From NCBI GenBank assembly GCA_911728455.2, contig OU452228.1, forward strand, positions 8,048,129 through 8,112,128: a stretch of DNA of 64,000 nucleotides, written 5' to 3'. A program made the translations under genes and the position numbers. Shown here piece after piece: positions 34,797 to 45,508 of the stretch. The DNA comes from Marthasterias glacialis (lineage: Eukaryota > Echinodermata > Asteroidea > Forcipulatida > Asteriidae). Position 1 is the first letter of the stretch. Each line of letters begins with the position of its first letter. Under the pieces are notes generated by a model. The model saw only the letters and a list, made by a program, of their open reading frames with translations. It was not told the DNA's origin and searched no databases.

Positions 34797-37578
34797 AGCA
34801 CTTACTTCAAAGCAGTGTAGGGCGTGAGTATGAAAAGAAAATATGAATGCATTGATTGACATAATCAAGCGAGAAATGACTTGGAAGCATCACACTGATC
34901 GAAACAAAAGGCCAGTTTTTATCTCCATTTTAACATGTGTATTAAGTGAGGCTGGTCAGCCAAACAATAATGAGCGACCGACAACTACCTAATTGATCCT
35001 TGACCGAAAATCAGAACATTATTGCGGTGGCGCTTGTTTTTTTTTATTAAGCACTCAATTATATATATATAACAATGGGATCTCGTCCATTAACCGTACA
35101 AACACTTCAAATTAAACGCAGTCATATTGGGTTTGTTGATGCATGTTGATGAATGGGGGTCACCCGAATCGAAAAATGCTGATTATCGAAATTGGTTTCC
35201 CACCAAGCGTAAAGATAATCAATGAACACGCAAAATCGTGACAGCCACGCGGACGGTCTTGACAGTCCGAGTTTCCCGCCAAACCCTTGACTGGCAAATA
35301 TGATTTGTATCTGCGACGGGATGTCCCCGTCAAATAATTTTCCCCCCATCACTCGCTAGTCCAACCGAATGTTCATGTAATAGACATGCCTCGAGATTTG
35401 TAATAAGCTGATTCCGACTTCCAAGCCAGTGGGCAAAATATTTCCCGCATGGGGCAAAAGACTTCATAATGAACTGTATTTTAAATGGCGGAATTAAGAG
35501 TTCGAGCCACACAATGATGCATTATATTGTCCGCAACAGACATGTTGCCTGCTAGCCGACGACTGAACATAAAACTACGGACTGTACATCATATTTCATT
35601 ACTTCTACATCTGAAGGTCGTAGATTTTTTTAATAATTAAACGCAGTCACCCTAATTAAATTAATTTGAGAGTCTGCCGGGCGGTATGGAAAGAAGGTAA
35701 GGAGTCCCTCTGACAGCGTGTGCCTTCTCACCGTCGTGCGATAGCGGCAATAATCAAGATTCCTTATACTATACCCGAACCCTCTGTCCTCACACGGGAT
35801 TGTTTACTCTTCGGCGCCGCATCGTTGGAGGAAAACAAGCCACTGTTTACAAAAATGGACAGGGTTGCTGAGTTGACGCTGCTGACAACTGTCTTTATCT
35901 GTCGAGAAAACAATATTAATTTGCACAATTGATTCCGATGTACCTTGTGTCCTGCAGTGTGTCTATACGCGTTACTCAGGCGTTATAGTGATGAGGTTAT
36001 GCATCCGTGTTGCAAGTTGTGGACCGACGAGGAGTACCAATCGGCCTCCCTCGAGGCCACTTTGGGCTTTTGGAACCTTGCTGGTACTTTTGTATTCCTT
36101 TCTGAGAGGACCCAAACGGAGCCTAGTTGTACCCCCATATTACTTTTAACTAACTGTGGTCATTGCTCCGTAGAGTTGCCCCAGTCCGGTATCGCCTTCA
36201 CTCTTCCAAAGCCTCATATCTGTTTTTTTGCCTTAAATTTACATAATTGTAAATCTATTCCTCTTATTCGCCCACTTCCCCTTTCTTCTTTCTGTAGCCT
36301 ATACTGTCTTCCCGTTATTCTCAAATGAAACACAAAAGGTCACTAATTCTTCATTGCTCATTCCAGTTGCATCGCAATTCTCTTCAAACCACCAGTTTTA
36401 GTCAAATGACTGAACACATCTGTGATAAGACTCCACCGATATCACACCAACAAGAAAAGAGTCGTTCACATCGATTATAAAGCCAATTCAAACTGACCTG
36501 ATCTAAGATTCCAATCAATAAACTATGCATTTAGAAAACTACATTATAAAAGGGTTAACATCATATTCTTTTCTTTTACTGTCGAAAATCGATTCGTTTT
36601 TGATTTGCAAGTTTATTCTATCGAGAAAATTTCGCTCATCCCCAAACGGCATGAAGATGGGGCAGCGTGAAGTGTGTCAAATTAATCCGAATTTGTTTTA
36701 CAGCATCTTACGAGGGGATTTGAGGCTGGCTCACCTTAAAACCCCGCCCTGAGTCTGGTAAACCGGAAGACGTCCGGTGGCGGGGAAGCCTTTTTGGCGG
36801 TGCAGGCAAAGTAATACACGCAAGGCAAATAATGGTGTTCACTTGGAGCCTTGATGTAGGCACTTCAAGCGCAATACAGCCCCCTGTCAAGGCGCGCCTT
36901 GTATCCACTCGTTATCAGCATCTTGGCTTTCATATACGACACCGTGGCAGGGAAACAAAGTTAGCACACTTCAAAAGGGGCCGCGTTTCTTTCTTTTTCT
37001 TCTTCTTCTTTTTTTTCCCCGATGGATTTATAATCACCCATGGGTCCGCGTTGACACTACATCAACCAAGTCCTGTGTGGCCTCGGGAGCCGTTTACCCA
37101 AATGACGGAGTATCTTACGGACTTCGTTATAGTACAGTTCGGTCCTTTATAGCTAGCTCCCCATTAGGGATGGAATTGTCTCAGAATGTTACACGAAGGG
37201 TCATTGATAACCTTGCATTAAAAGCCACTAAAGATTTATGCAATATTGTCGTTTCCCATCACCGACTTGTAGAGGAAGTCACGTAACTGAATCAATCTTA
37301 AAGTCTGAGCGACCTCGAACAGCCGGTACTGCAGTTGTAAACACGACTTGCTCATCATGATCCTTCAGGTCCAGCCCTGTAATATTAGTGCCTAAATGAG
37401 TTCACCTGGTAATCCATAGAGTCATTATAGATCCTTTTCCTGGCACCATCCATATTTATTACAGCTCAGATTAGAGCGATTGAGTTATACAAGCTTATTG
37501 CGAGGTAGAACAGAATCAACACAGGCAGGGGCGACCGTGACGTCATCACGTATGCCCAGAGCCGGCCATGGCTAAACA
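34797..37578. other. Intergenic, no gene seen
   Basis: Includes the open frame 35945-36328 (127 codons). It has no domain, signal peptide or splice context that I trust. Pyrimidine tract at 36985-37018. Confidence 0.5.
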
Positions 37579-37793
37579 GGGCCCAATTTCATGGCTCTGC
37601 TCACTGTAAGCAACACTATCGATGCACACGGAAGCAGACAATTCTGCGCTTAAGGGTAAGCATAATAACTGTACAGGTAAGCAAGGAATGTTTGCTTGTA
37701 CGCGTACTTCACGTTACTAAGCATAGACATTCGACGCTTAACCTGTAAGCGGAGAATTACGACCGTAAGCGCCAAGTTCATAAATTTGAGCCC
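37579..37793. mobile_element. GGGCCC fold-back MITE, copy 2 (diverged)
   Basis: Starts GGGCCCAATTTCATGGCTCT and ends GTTCATAAATTTGAGCCC, the diverged inverse. The interior is rich in TAAGC/GCTTA words, as in copy 1 at 11632-11873. Confidence 0.75.
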
Positions 37794-38263
37794 AGATTGC
37801 TTTAACAGTGTCATTTTCAAACACAAATAAATAAACATCCCATTGGTTAGGCTACGCTGCGTTTACTTTATAAAAATGATGCCAAACTAGCATCCTGTTT
37901 TTACCCGTGCCCCACTAATGGCCTCCATAATCAGTCACGATTGTCTCATTTAAAAAGATCATCCGGAATCATTCATAAATGACGTAAAACACTTAGAGAA
38001 AAAAAAGTAATTTGTAACCATCAATGGCAATGGGATCGGAAGAGATTAATATTTCTCCAAGACATTACCTAGGAGTCTACACTCTCAGGAGTAATAACAC
38101 GTCGCAGTTATATCTGCACTTTATTTCCCCCCACAAAACTGGCCTGATATAATAGGCCTAACCAAAATACTCACAAGGGAAATGCTAGAGTTACTCATAA
38201 TATAAAGTATTTCAACATCGTGATGAAGACAGTTGACTAAACATGCCTGCCAGACATCTAAAA

Positions 38264-38505
38264 AGAATGATTGGGGATGTATGGAATTCCACTTTGCTTT
38301 GTTATCCTTTTCTATTATCCTTATAGCCTATCTACTGCCAACTTCCTTGAAATCTGTGTTTAACTTTCTATATATATGAAAAAAAGAATGATTGGGGATG
38401 TATGGAATTCCACTTTATTTTGTTATCCTTTTCTATTATCCTTAGCCTATCTATACTACCAACTTCCTTGAAATCTGTGTTTAACTTTCTATATTTGAGT
38501 CATCT
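38264..38505. repeat. Tandem duplication, 121-bp period
   Basis: AGAATGATTGGGGATGTATG at 38264 recurs at 38385, and the two copies stay nearly identical through AACTTCCTTGAAATCTGTGT to TTAACTTTCTATAT. Differences are small indels (a deletion in TTATAGCC, CTACTGCC versus CTATACTACC). Confidence 0.9.
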
Positions 38506-40049
38506 TGATTTCCGATAGAAGATGCGAAGTGGATTATGTAAATAAAACCATCCTTCCGGCGGGTCTAGACGTAAATATCTTTTTCCAGATATTATTACCT
38601 TTGTCGCTTGCGGCAAATATGAAAGAATGGGTAACAAGAACGCAAGACACCATTTTGTGAGCTCCAAGAATGTATGCAGTTGAATGTACATGTATATGTA
38701 CTCAATTAAAAATTTGTGTTTCCGTTTGCATTTTGAATTATGTTGAATTGGATCAAGGGCTAAAACAAAAGCAGCTCTCCGATTTATTGAATGCTGTAAA
38801 TGTCATTCGCTGAAATTGCTTTAAGCCTCTTTGAAACCGTTCGTCAAACTAAAAGTAGATGACGGAAATGAGATGCAGGAATCGAAAATAATGAGCATCC
38901 GATTTACTCCATTGTAAGAATTAGCTTCACTCTCAGATGTCAGTCTGGATATAAGACGATCATGACAAAGCTCCTCATCAGCAAATATTGCATCTCGGTG
39001 TGCATCTTCGGCAAATTAAACACTATAAACAATTTCTCATTTCCCGTATTCCTTCCTCTAAACATCAAAGCTAATGTGCGAAACCGCATCAGACCCTGTA
39101 CTTATCATGTTCGTCTCCAATCCCACTGTGGCAGTGATGAGGTTCCATATGAGCAACGCCTAAATTCTCCATCGCACTACGTCTTGACTAATTACAGGAG
39201 CCATCTGTCAGTGCGAAAGTAACCCGGAACTATTTATTAAAAAACTCTAGCAATCATTCCGGACCGAGCAAAGCCAACCAGAAAATGTCAGAAAATTACG
39301 GGCGTCAAATTACAGAGCATTCCTTTCACTCCTTCGCGTTGTTCTTTATTGGGGAATAATAATCTGGTAAAATTATAGCCAGTCCACTCACTAATCTCTT
39401 GCATCAAAATTAATTTTCATGGATATGATGAGGTACATAGACAATTTAGTGACAATAAATTGAGTTGTGGTAGATTTTTTTTCGAAGCAGCAGATTTTCA
39501 ACTGTCGCTTGTGTAGATTTGCACACGCTGGAATTTAAATGAAATAGCGTAATGTATAGCCTTCGAACGTGCATTTATCTGACATCCGCTGATATGCATT
39601 TGTCTTACTGAAAGCGAATATTTTTGTTTTTCGGATTTTGCGTTTTACTCTTTTCCCAAGTGACATTGATTATTACAAACAATAGTATCATAACAAAGAG
39701 TCGACGAACGTGATTTCTTGAGGGAAACAAAGAACTTTCCTTAAAAATATACCCGCATAATTTAATCACGGAAAAGTATTTCAACTAGAAACTTTGATAG
39801 ATATGTTATTAGACGTACATACCTCTGTTTCCCTTTTTGACAAGTGTATATTGTCTACCAAATAAAAATAAAAAAAGTTTTCCTTAAAGGTTTTCTATCG
39901 TACATAGTCAGGGAGCTTGTGTCGAAATGTTACGTTCCGTGGGTACGGAATGATAACAACATGCCACTTAGCTAGATACTTAATTTTGATCTTAAGAAGA
40001 AAAATCATGTATGACAAAAGTGAGGAGCTGCAGATGGCAGCCACCTTGG
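38506..40049. other. Intergenic, no gene seen
   Basis: No exon supported. Open frame 38962-39222 has no recognisable motif. Confidence 0.5.
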
Positions 40050-40630
40050 TTTTCAAAATGACCGCTGTTTTGAACACTTTTTCTGACTATAGCTCAATTT
40101 GTTGGTATTATATTTCATCAATTTCGTTAGATTTACATCCCAAATGGTTATCAATGAAACAAAAAAATGGATATCATGGTTTACCACGTTCATTTTCAAA
40201 ATGTCCGCTATTTAGTTTTTTTGGACCCCTTTTTGACTATTATCTCAATGTATGGGTATCATGTTTTACAAATTGTTGTTCCTTTAAAACCCAATTGATG
40301 ATGCCAATGGTTAAAAAAAGTGTATTTAAAAAAAAAGTAAACTAATTAGTGGCGGCCTACTTATTTTTCAAAATAGCTGCCGTTTATTTTACTTGTTACT
40401 TTAAGTTAACTACGGTGGGTATCCTTTTACCATTGGTATATCAATAAATGTCAGGCATGTTGATTTTCAAAATGGCCGCCACGGGGATATTCGAACCCTT
40501 TTTGATTTTCTAACATGTCTGATATTTTGGAGTCATCCGAAAGTACTGCTTAATTTGTCACATGGATCTGAAATGTCCATGCAATTTTATTAGTAAATGG
40601 CGGCCATTATTCCTTATAAGTCATTTAGTA
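40050..40630. repeat. Decayed repeats with TTTTCAAAATGGCCGCC-type core
   Basis: The core recurs with changes at about 40053, 40192, 40361 and 40465, and an inverted GGCGGCCATT at about 40603, spaced about 100-170 bp apart. Similar words occur in the palindrome at 60421-61402. The open frame 39917-40345 crosses this repeat and is not credible as a gene. Confidence 0.5.
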
Positions 40631-41788
40631 AATTACAAAATTACGGGATAGTGCTCACTTTCTAAAGGATTATTAATTGAATCAACGTAAATTTAGACGC
40701 AATTAAATCTGACTATTGTGAAATCTTCTTTTTGAAATTTTGAAATAAATAAACCATTTATCAAGCAAGCAATTTGGTGGCAAGATCAAGGAACGGCAAA
40801 AGCAAATAATAAATGATTCACCCCAGCATTTTTTTTAATTTTTTTTTTTTTAATATTAGGTAAGCTCATGTGAATACAAAGTTTATGCAAACACCAGCCC
40901 TCGGAGGTATCCTTGTCAACCCATGCGTGCTTGAATGACCAAGTTTAAATAGTCTTCTGGGAGAGATGACTTTGTATATTGTAATGACCCAATCCACCTG
41001 ACGTCATCATCCTCGATAAATCTTGGTTGTGTCACTTTGGATGTCAGATTCCCGTGTTACTGTGTAGTGTGCGTTTTAGGCGAAGCAAATATTGCGTACA
41101 CGCAGTTTTACTCACAAAGACCAACGGCTGACAACAGCCGCGTGTGACGTCAGCGCAAGGGCTCGATAACATATTGTTCAAACTTAAAGCGATATTGTTT
41201 GTACCCAAACGAGCAAGCGTTTTATTATTATTCTTTCTTTGAAAGCCAACTACTGACTTTGAATAAAAATGTTTTCCCAAAGGCACATGAGCTAAAAAAT
41301 CCCTTTAAGCATGTCTTTTCTCGAGAATTCCGCTCCACACTTTCCCAAAAAAAGAAACCCTGCCTAGACATAAAAAATGAGAAATTTCATATCCTGTTAT
41401 ATTAAATTATATTTTCTTGCCGTGAAAAGAAGCAAATTGATTGATGAACTTCATTGCAGTTACTCGCTTGACCTATTTGATTACATCCGACCCCATTTTA
41501 TGATTTTTTTTCCCCCAACAAAATAATTGCACGGCTCATACTACCTTTTTTCTCTCCCCCATATTCACCATTGAACTGTATGAGACCCATTCATTCAGCC
41601 GACCTACAATATTATCCCCACAAAACGAGAAATACTGCATGGGGGAAAAAACTGGTCTTTTTCTATTTCGTTCCATTAAACAGTTTTAATACAGTTTTAT
41701 TATGTAGCAATTCATTACACTGTGTCCTTGTTTCGTACGTACTTGCAGTTTAATCAGCCACAATTCCATTTATTCAACCGATTCACAT
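40631..41788. other. Intergenic, no gene seen
   Basis: AT-rich with poly-T at 40830-40851. No supported feature. Confidence 0.5.
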
Positions 41789-41978
41789 TAGCCACCGTCA
41801 CTTATAAGCAAGCCGTCAAAGCATGGCCGCCTCGCTTATAAACCTCCCATGATAATATCATGGTATCACGACAGAGCGTCCACTCTAATATTAGCGAGGC
41901 GGATTCAGAACGGTTTACTTAGAATGGGTGAGCGTTATCACCATACGTGACCGCCTCGCTTATAAGCTACGGTGGCTA
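41789..41978. mobile_element. 190-bp MITE with TAGCCACCGT ends
   Basis: Left TAGCCACCGTCACTTATAAG and right CTTATAAGCTACGGTGGCTA are near-perfect inverse. The motif CCGCCTCGCTTATAA recurs inside the left arm (about 41828) and in the right arm (about 41951), with an inverted AGCGAGGCGG at about 41894. Target duplication not resolved. Confidence 0.8.
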
Positions 41979-42240
41979 GTCGTGAAAGTAGAAATCGCTT
42001 ACGGTGGCCTGCAGTGAACATCCTGATGTGGATTTAAGTAGCCGGGTAGGACCTCACCAACTAATAATAAGCCGGGTAAATAACGTCTGGTTGACCGGGC
42101 GTTTCCTTGGTTTCTACGTGGCAATAATGAAGTCTCAATGAAGCCAAAATATGCTTCTTAATGAAGAAAGAGAGTACACTGATTGAAAGAAAACGCTTGT
42201 CGGCTTTACTATACTTAATCAGCACGTATGTGATTTAATT

Positions 42241-42581
42241 TAAAATTGGTTCACGTTGAAAGGGGAAATGCTTTTGCGGGTGGATGTAATTTAAAACGAG
42301 GCCGTTGAATGTTGCCAATACATTATTAATAAACACGGGTTTTTTTGGTAACCATCGGCATATAAATAGGGGAAAGTAAATACTTGAATTGAACAATATC
42401 ATATATAACACTCCGACTGGAGAAGGATTTGAAGATGGCTAATTGGTAGCTTTGAGGGCGGAGTTTGATCAAAATCCACATCGGAGCCATTGTGGATTTT
42501 TAATTTCCACTAAATCTCCACCGTTGTCTTGTCCCGCAGTGACCGGGTAGAGGAGATTGTACCGGGGGCTTAATAAAAGCG
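42241..42581. repeat. Module B, copy 1 of a 330-340 bp direct duplication
   Basis: Highly similar to 44606-44937: both start TAAAATTGGTTCACGTTGAA, share CATCGGCATATAAATAGGGG and AATCCACATCGGAGCCATTG, and end GGGGCTTAATAAAAGCG. Small indels include ATATCATATATAAC versus ATATAAC. Not coding. Confidence 0.92.
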
Positions 42582-43609
42582 TAGGTGGGCAGCTAAATCA
42601 CATGGAACGAGGCCGAGAAAGCCATCATGGATTATTTTACATTGCGTGTACTTGTTGGCGAGATGGTCGGTCGATATTTTCCTCATGTGATTTCGAGATG
42701 CCAAAAACATTTATAAAAACATTTAGATCTAAAAGTCCTAAAGGCCTTTCGGAAGATCATATATTAGAATACTGCTAAACACAAATGGCTAGCTAAGCAG
42801 AGACAAGCAGGAAATCAGAGACATTTCTACAGCGCACCACATTCTAATTTTTCTTAAACATTTATCTGTATGAGCTTAGCAAGATGTATGTGCTTACCAC
42901 TTTGTAGAATCGGTACCCCGGGATTAAGTGTTGGGTATAGAGAAGACGATTCTTAAGTTTTTTGCCTCTGTGTTCAGTAATTTACCTCTCATGGTCATGG
43001 CCTCCAGAAAGAGCTGAGAACACACGTAACGTTCTTAAACTCACAGAATGGACGCGTAGATTGCCTTACTTGTTTAATCCCTCGAGGGACCCCCTCACTC
43101 AAATTCTTTGCAAAAACGACAGTGGGAACTCGTTCAAGTGATTCAGTTTTACCATGAAAAACACAGTAACCGCACGGCACATAAATATTACACGCTCGAA
43201 GAAATGCACATTGGGTCAATATACGACCAGAATGCATCTGTCAGATTCAAGGCTGCCGTTCGAGTACTTATTTCAATTACTAGTCGTTAAGGACACGGCG
43301 TTTCAAAAAACCATTCTTAGTATCAGTCAAGGTCGAGATGCGACGGGGGAAAAATAGAAAGAACCCCCGCAAAAAACCGGTCTTGATTGCTATAATGCGC
43401 AGTGAGGCTCACTTTTCTATCTAATATCTTTGAAATCGGTCATCCATTCATTCATTCATTTTATATGGCAGACATTAACAAAAATACAAAGCTAGAACAT
43501 ATTCAACAGGAAAGGGTGCCGAAATGCCCTCCATGCTTAAAGAAACCAGGTGTTTTGACAATTGTGATGTACATGAAGTTATCAGGAAGTAACTATAAGT
43601 AACTATATC
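42582..43609. other. Intergenic, no gene seen
   Basis: No supported exon. A short CATT repeat is at 43442-43462. Confidence 0.5.
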
Positions 43610-43682
43610 TAGCGGGCACAATCACGACGTATAAATCTCTTTTGGGAAGAGCGTTGGCTTTGAAAAGAGCCGCTGTGGTCTC

Positions 43683-43724
43683 GACGTTTCGAACAGTATA
43701 ATCCGTATATCTGTTCGTCTTCAG
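43683..43724 (-). ncRNA. Hammerhead-ribozyme-like motif of the PLE
   Basis: Read on the minus strand: CTGAAGA, then CGAACAG, a 14-nt loop, CTGTTCG and AAACGTC. The two 7-nt arms are exact complements (stem II). CTGAAGA matches the CUGANGA core and (G)AAAC-GTC matches the second core strand plus a GUC cleavage triplet with minimal stem III. Minimal hammerheads of this kind are documented in Penelope-like elements. A caveat is that the last G of the stem II arm must also serve as the first G of GAAA, leaving one base of the 5' arm unpaired. Activity is inference. Confidence 0.6.
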
Positions 43725-44041
43725 GAGAATGCTGGACTGGCGATGACGCTGAAGCTTAGAATAGGGCTGGAGGGATGCGCGTTTGGACGGGAAGGATCCA
43801 AGCTGTTCTTGGCCGGTGGTGCCTTAGGGTTGATTTCTGGCTGGATGTGAGTGTGCTGGAGTGGTGTCAGTGTTGTGGTGAGCTGCTGCTGGAATGGGGG
43901 TGGACTTCAGTAGTGGTGACCCGAAGTCGTTGATGAAGAACCCGACCTCTTGTGGAACTGTGTTTTGTGACTTGATTTCTATGGCTTCCCTCTGACTCTG
44001 CGTTGTTGCCAGAACTCGACAGGAGTTATTTGAGTTTGGTT

Positions 44042-44338
44042 TTACTTGCAGTTGATGCGGAGTTCTTGTTCTTGAGACCGCTTGATGATTGCTGATTTAT
44101 CCAGGCGTCCTAGTCTGCAGTGTGCTTGGTATTCCTTGACCCTTGCAGATATGTTGCGGCCGGTCTCCCCGATGTATACTTGACCGCATTCGCTGGGAAT
44201 GCGGTAAACACCAGCCTTGTTTGGTGCGTTTTGCTTGTCCTTTTGTGTTTGTTCCATGTGACGGGTCTTACTTGAACTTGGCTGAAGATGCACTGGAGCT
44301 TGCATGCATGTATGGGAGGGTGATGGTATAATACCCAA
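44042..44338 (-). pseudogene. PLE GIY-YIG endonuclease fragment
   Basis: The 98-codon frame contains KAGVYRIPSECGQVYIGETG (residues 41-60), the GIY (as GVY) and YIG motifs ten residues apart. These are followed by R61, a V-K-E-Y-Q stretch where PLEs usually have an E-H-Q-like motif, and DKSAIIKRS. The domain nicks target DNA for PLE integration. The N-terminal ~30 codons run into unrelated repeat sequence. A second minus frame (44352-44110) carries CIFSQVQVRPVTWNKHK, suggesting a frameshift near 44260. Downstream the frame stops early at 44042, whereas PLE-like residues continue in other frames, so the gene is broken. Confidence 0.85.
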
Positions 44339-44483
44339 ATCTCATATCGCACACGTATCTACCAAAAGGTACTAAAGGCGCTTGTTGTTATTTTTGTAAA
44401 CATATTTGTGAAGTATTTGAATTATGAGACCCATTTTATATAGCACCTTGTAAAGGTTTACAAGGTTCTGCGGCGCATTCAGC
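44293..44483. repeat. Module A, copy 1
   Basis: Direct copy of 44938-45128: CTGGAGCTTG, GTATGGGAGGGTG, TATAATACCCAAATCTCATA, ATCTACCAAAAGGTACTAAA, AAGGTTCTGCGGCGCATTCA in the same order. Its right half is the 3' end of a minus-strand SINE. Confidence 0.92.
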
Positions 44484-44582
44484 AGCCACTGCCAGAAAAA
44501 CCGGGGCAAATCCATTCTCTGAGCGATAAGTGTAACTGGGTTCTTTTACGTGCATTATACACAACGCACCTGATCTACGGCT
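44411..44582 (-). repeat. SINE fragment, same family as 27068-27495
   Basis: Read on the minus strand it contains TGTATAATGCACGTAAAAGA followed by ACCCAGT, CCGGTTTTT and GAACCTTGTAAACC, collinear with 27240-27370. The tRNA-derived head is missing, so it is 5'-truncated. Confidence 0.78.
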
Positions 44583-44605
44583 TAATACCCCCATCCGAGG
44601 GCACT

Positions 44606-44937
44606 TAAAATTGGTTCACGTTGAAAGGGGAAATGCTTTTGCGGGTGGATGTAATTTAGAGCGAGGCCGTTGAAGGTTGCCAGTACAGTATAAAAAACAC
44701 GGTTTTTGGGGGTAACCATCGGCATATAAATAGGGGAAAGTAAATACTTGAATTGAACAATATAACACTCCGACTGGAGAAGGATTTGAAGATGGCTAAT
44801 TGGCAACTTTGAGTGCGGAGTTTGATCAAAATCCACATCGGAGCCATTGTGGATTTTTTATTTCCACTAAATCTCCACCGTTGTCAGTCCCGCAGTGACC
44901 GGGTAGAGGAGATTGTACCGGGGGCTTAATAAAAGCG
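44606..44937. repeat. Module B, copy 2
   Basis: Direct duplicate of 42241-42581. Preceded by CCCCATCCGAGGGCACT (about 44588-44604), which recurs as CCCCGTCCGAGGGCACT at about 45133-45150. Module A copy 2 follows with no spacer. Confidence 0.92.
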
Positions 44938-45128
44938 CTGGAGCTTGTGTCGATGTATGGGAGGGTGGTGGTATAATACCCAAATCTCATATCGCACACG
45001 TATCTACCAAAAGGTACTAAAGGCGCTTGTTGTTATTTTTGTAAACAGGTTTTTGAAGTATTTGAATTATGAGACCCATTTTATATAGCACCTTGTAAAG
45101 GTTTACAAGGTTCTGCGGCGCATTCAGC
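44938..45128. repeat. Module A, copy 2, with truncated SINE end
   Basis: Duplicate of 44293-44483. Compared with copy 1, the SINE portion corresponding to 44484-44582 is deleted. SINE 3' sequence remains at about 45057-45128 (minus strand). Confidence 0.9.
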
Positions 45129-45154
45129 TTTACCCCCGTCCGAGGGCACTTGAA

Positions 45155-45506
45155 CTATGGTCGTTCTTCTTGAGGGATGCTTGGCTTGAGCTGGTTGAAG
45201 TTGAAGTACTTGTATCCGTTGAGTTGCAGTGATGTCTTGATGTGATGAAGCTCCTGCTTCAATCTGTGTTGGTCACAGGTGCTGAGAGCACGGCGGACAA
45301 ATGTATTGTGGACAGCAGATTTGAAGCATTGATGATAAAACGAGGAGCTGTGTAGATACCGATATGTGTGTGTTGGCATGTGATGTTCTGTACTGGCGAG
45401 GGTGCCATCTGCTCGGCGTGTTACTTGAACATCCAGGAAGAAGATGGTGTTGTCCTCCTCTTGCTCCGTGGTGAATTTGATCGGTTGTTCAAGTGAAGGG
45501 AAATTC
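45155..45506 (-). pseudogene. PLE reverse transcriptase, C-terminal fragment
   Basis: The minus frame reads FPSLEQPIKFTTEQEEDNTI, then FFLDVQVTRR, ending HIKTSLQLNGY. The FLDV box, the 'Y-R-x-L-H-S-S-S' segment and the 'S-T-C-D-x-x-x-L-K-x-E-L' helix are characteristic of the distal part of PLE reverse transcriptases. The upstream fingers and palm with the catalytic YADD-type motif are absent. The linker that should connect to the GIY-YIG domain is replaced by duplicated modules. The open frame extends beyond 45506 only because the (AAAC)n satellite is open in every minus frame. Confidence 0.85.
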
Positions 45507-45508
45507 TT

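Larger units (their letters stand above)
43610..45506 (-). mobile_element. Broken Penelope-like retroelement (PLE)
   Basis: On the minus strand the order is RT C-terminal fragment (45506-45155), inserted or duplicated repeat modules (about 45150-44300), GIY-YIG endonuclease (to 44042), a frame-broken tail, then a hammerhead-like motif (43724-43683). RT followed by GIY-YIG is the defining architecture of Penelope-like elements, which prime reverse transcription at endonuclease-made ends. The N-terminal RT is missing: upstream sequence is replaced by the (AAAC)n satellite. Stops and frameshifts show it is a dead copy. Confidence 0.85.

Noticed and set aside
35945..36328. 127-codon plus-strand frame
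   Set aside because: Not preceded by a promoter or acceptor that I trust. The composition looks random and no motif was found.
39917..40345. 142-codon plus-strand frame
   Set aside because: Crosses decayed TTTTCAAAATGGCCGCC-type repeats, with low-complexity lysine and phenylalanine runs and no domain.
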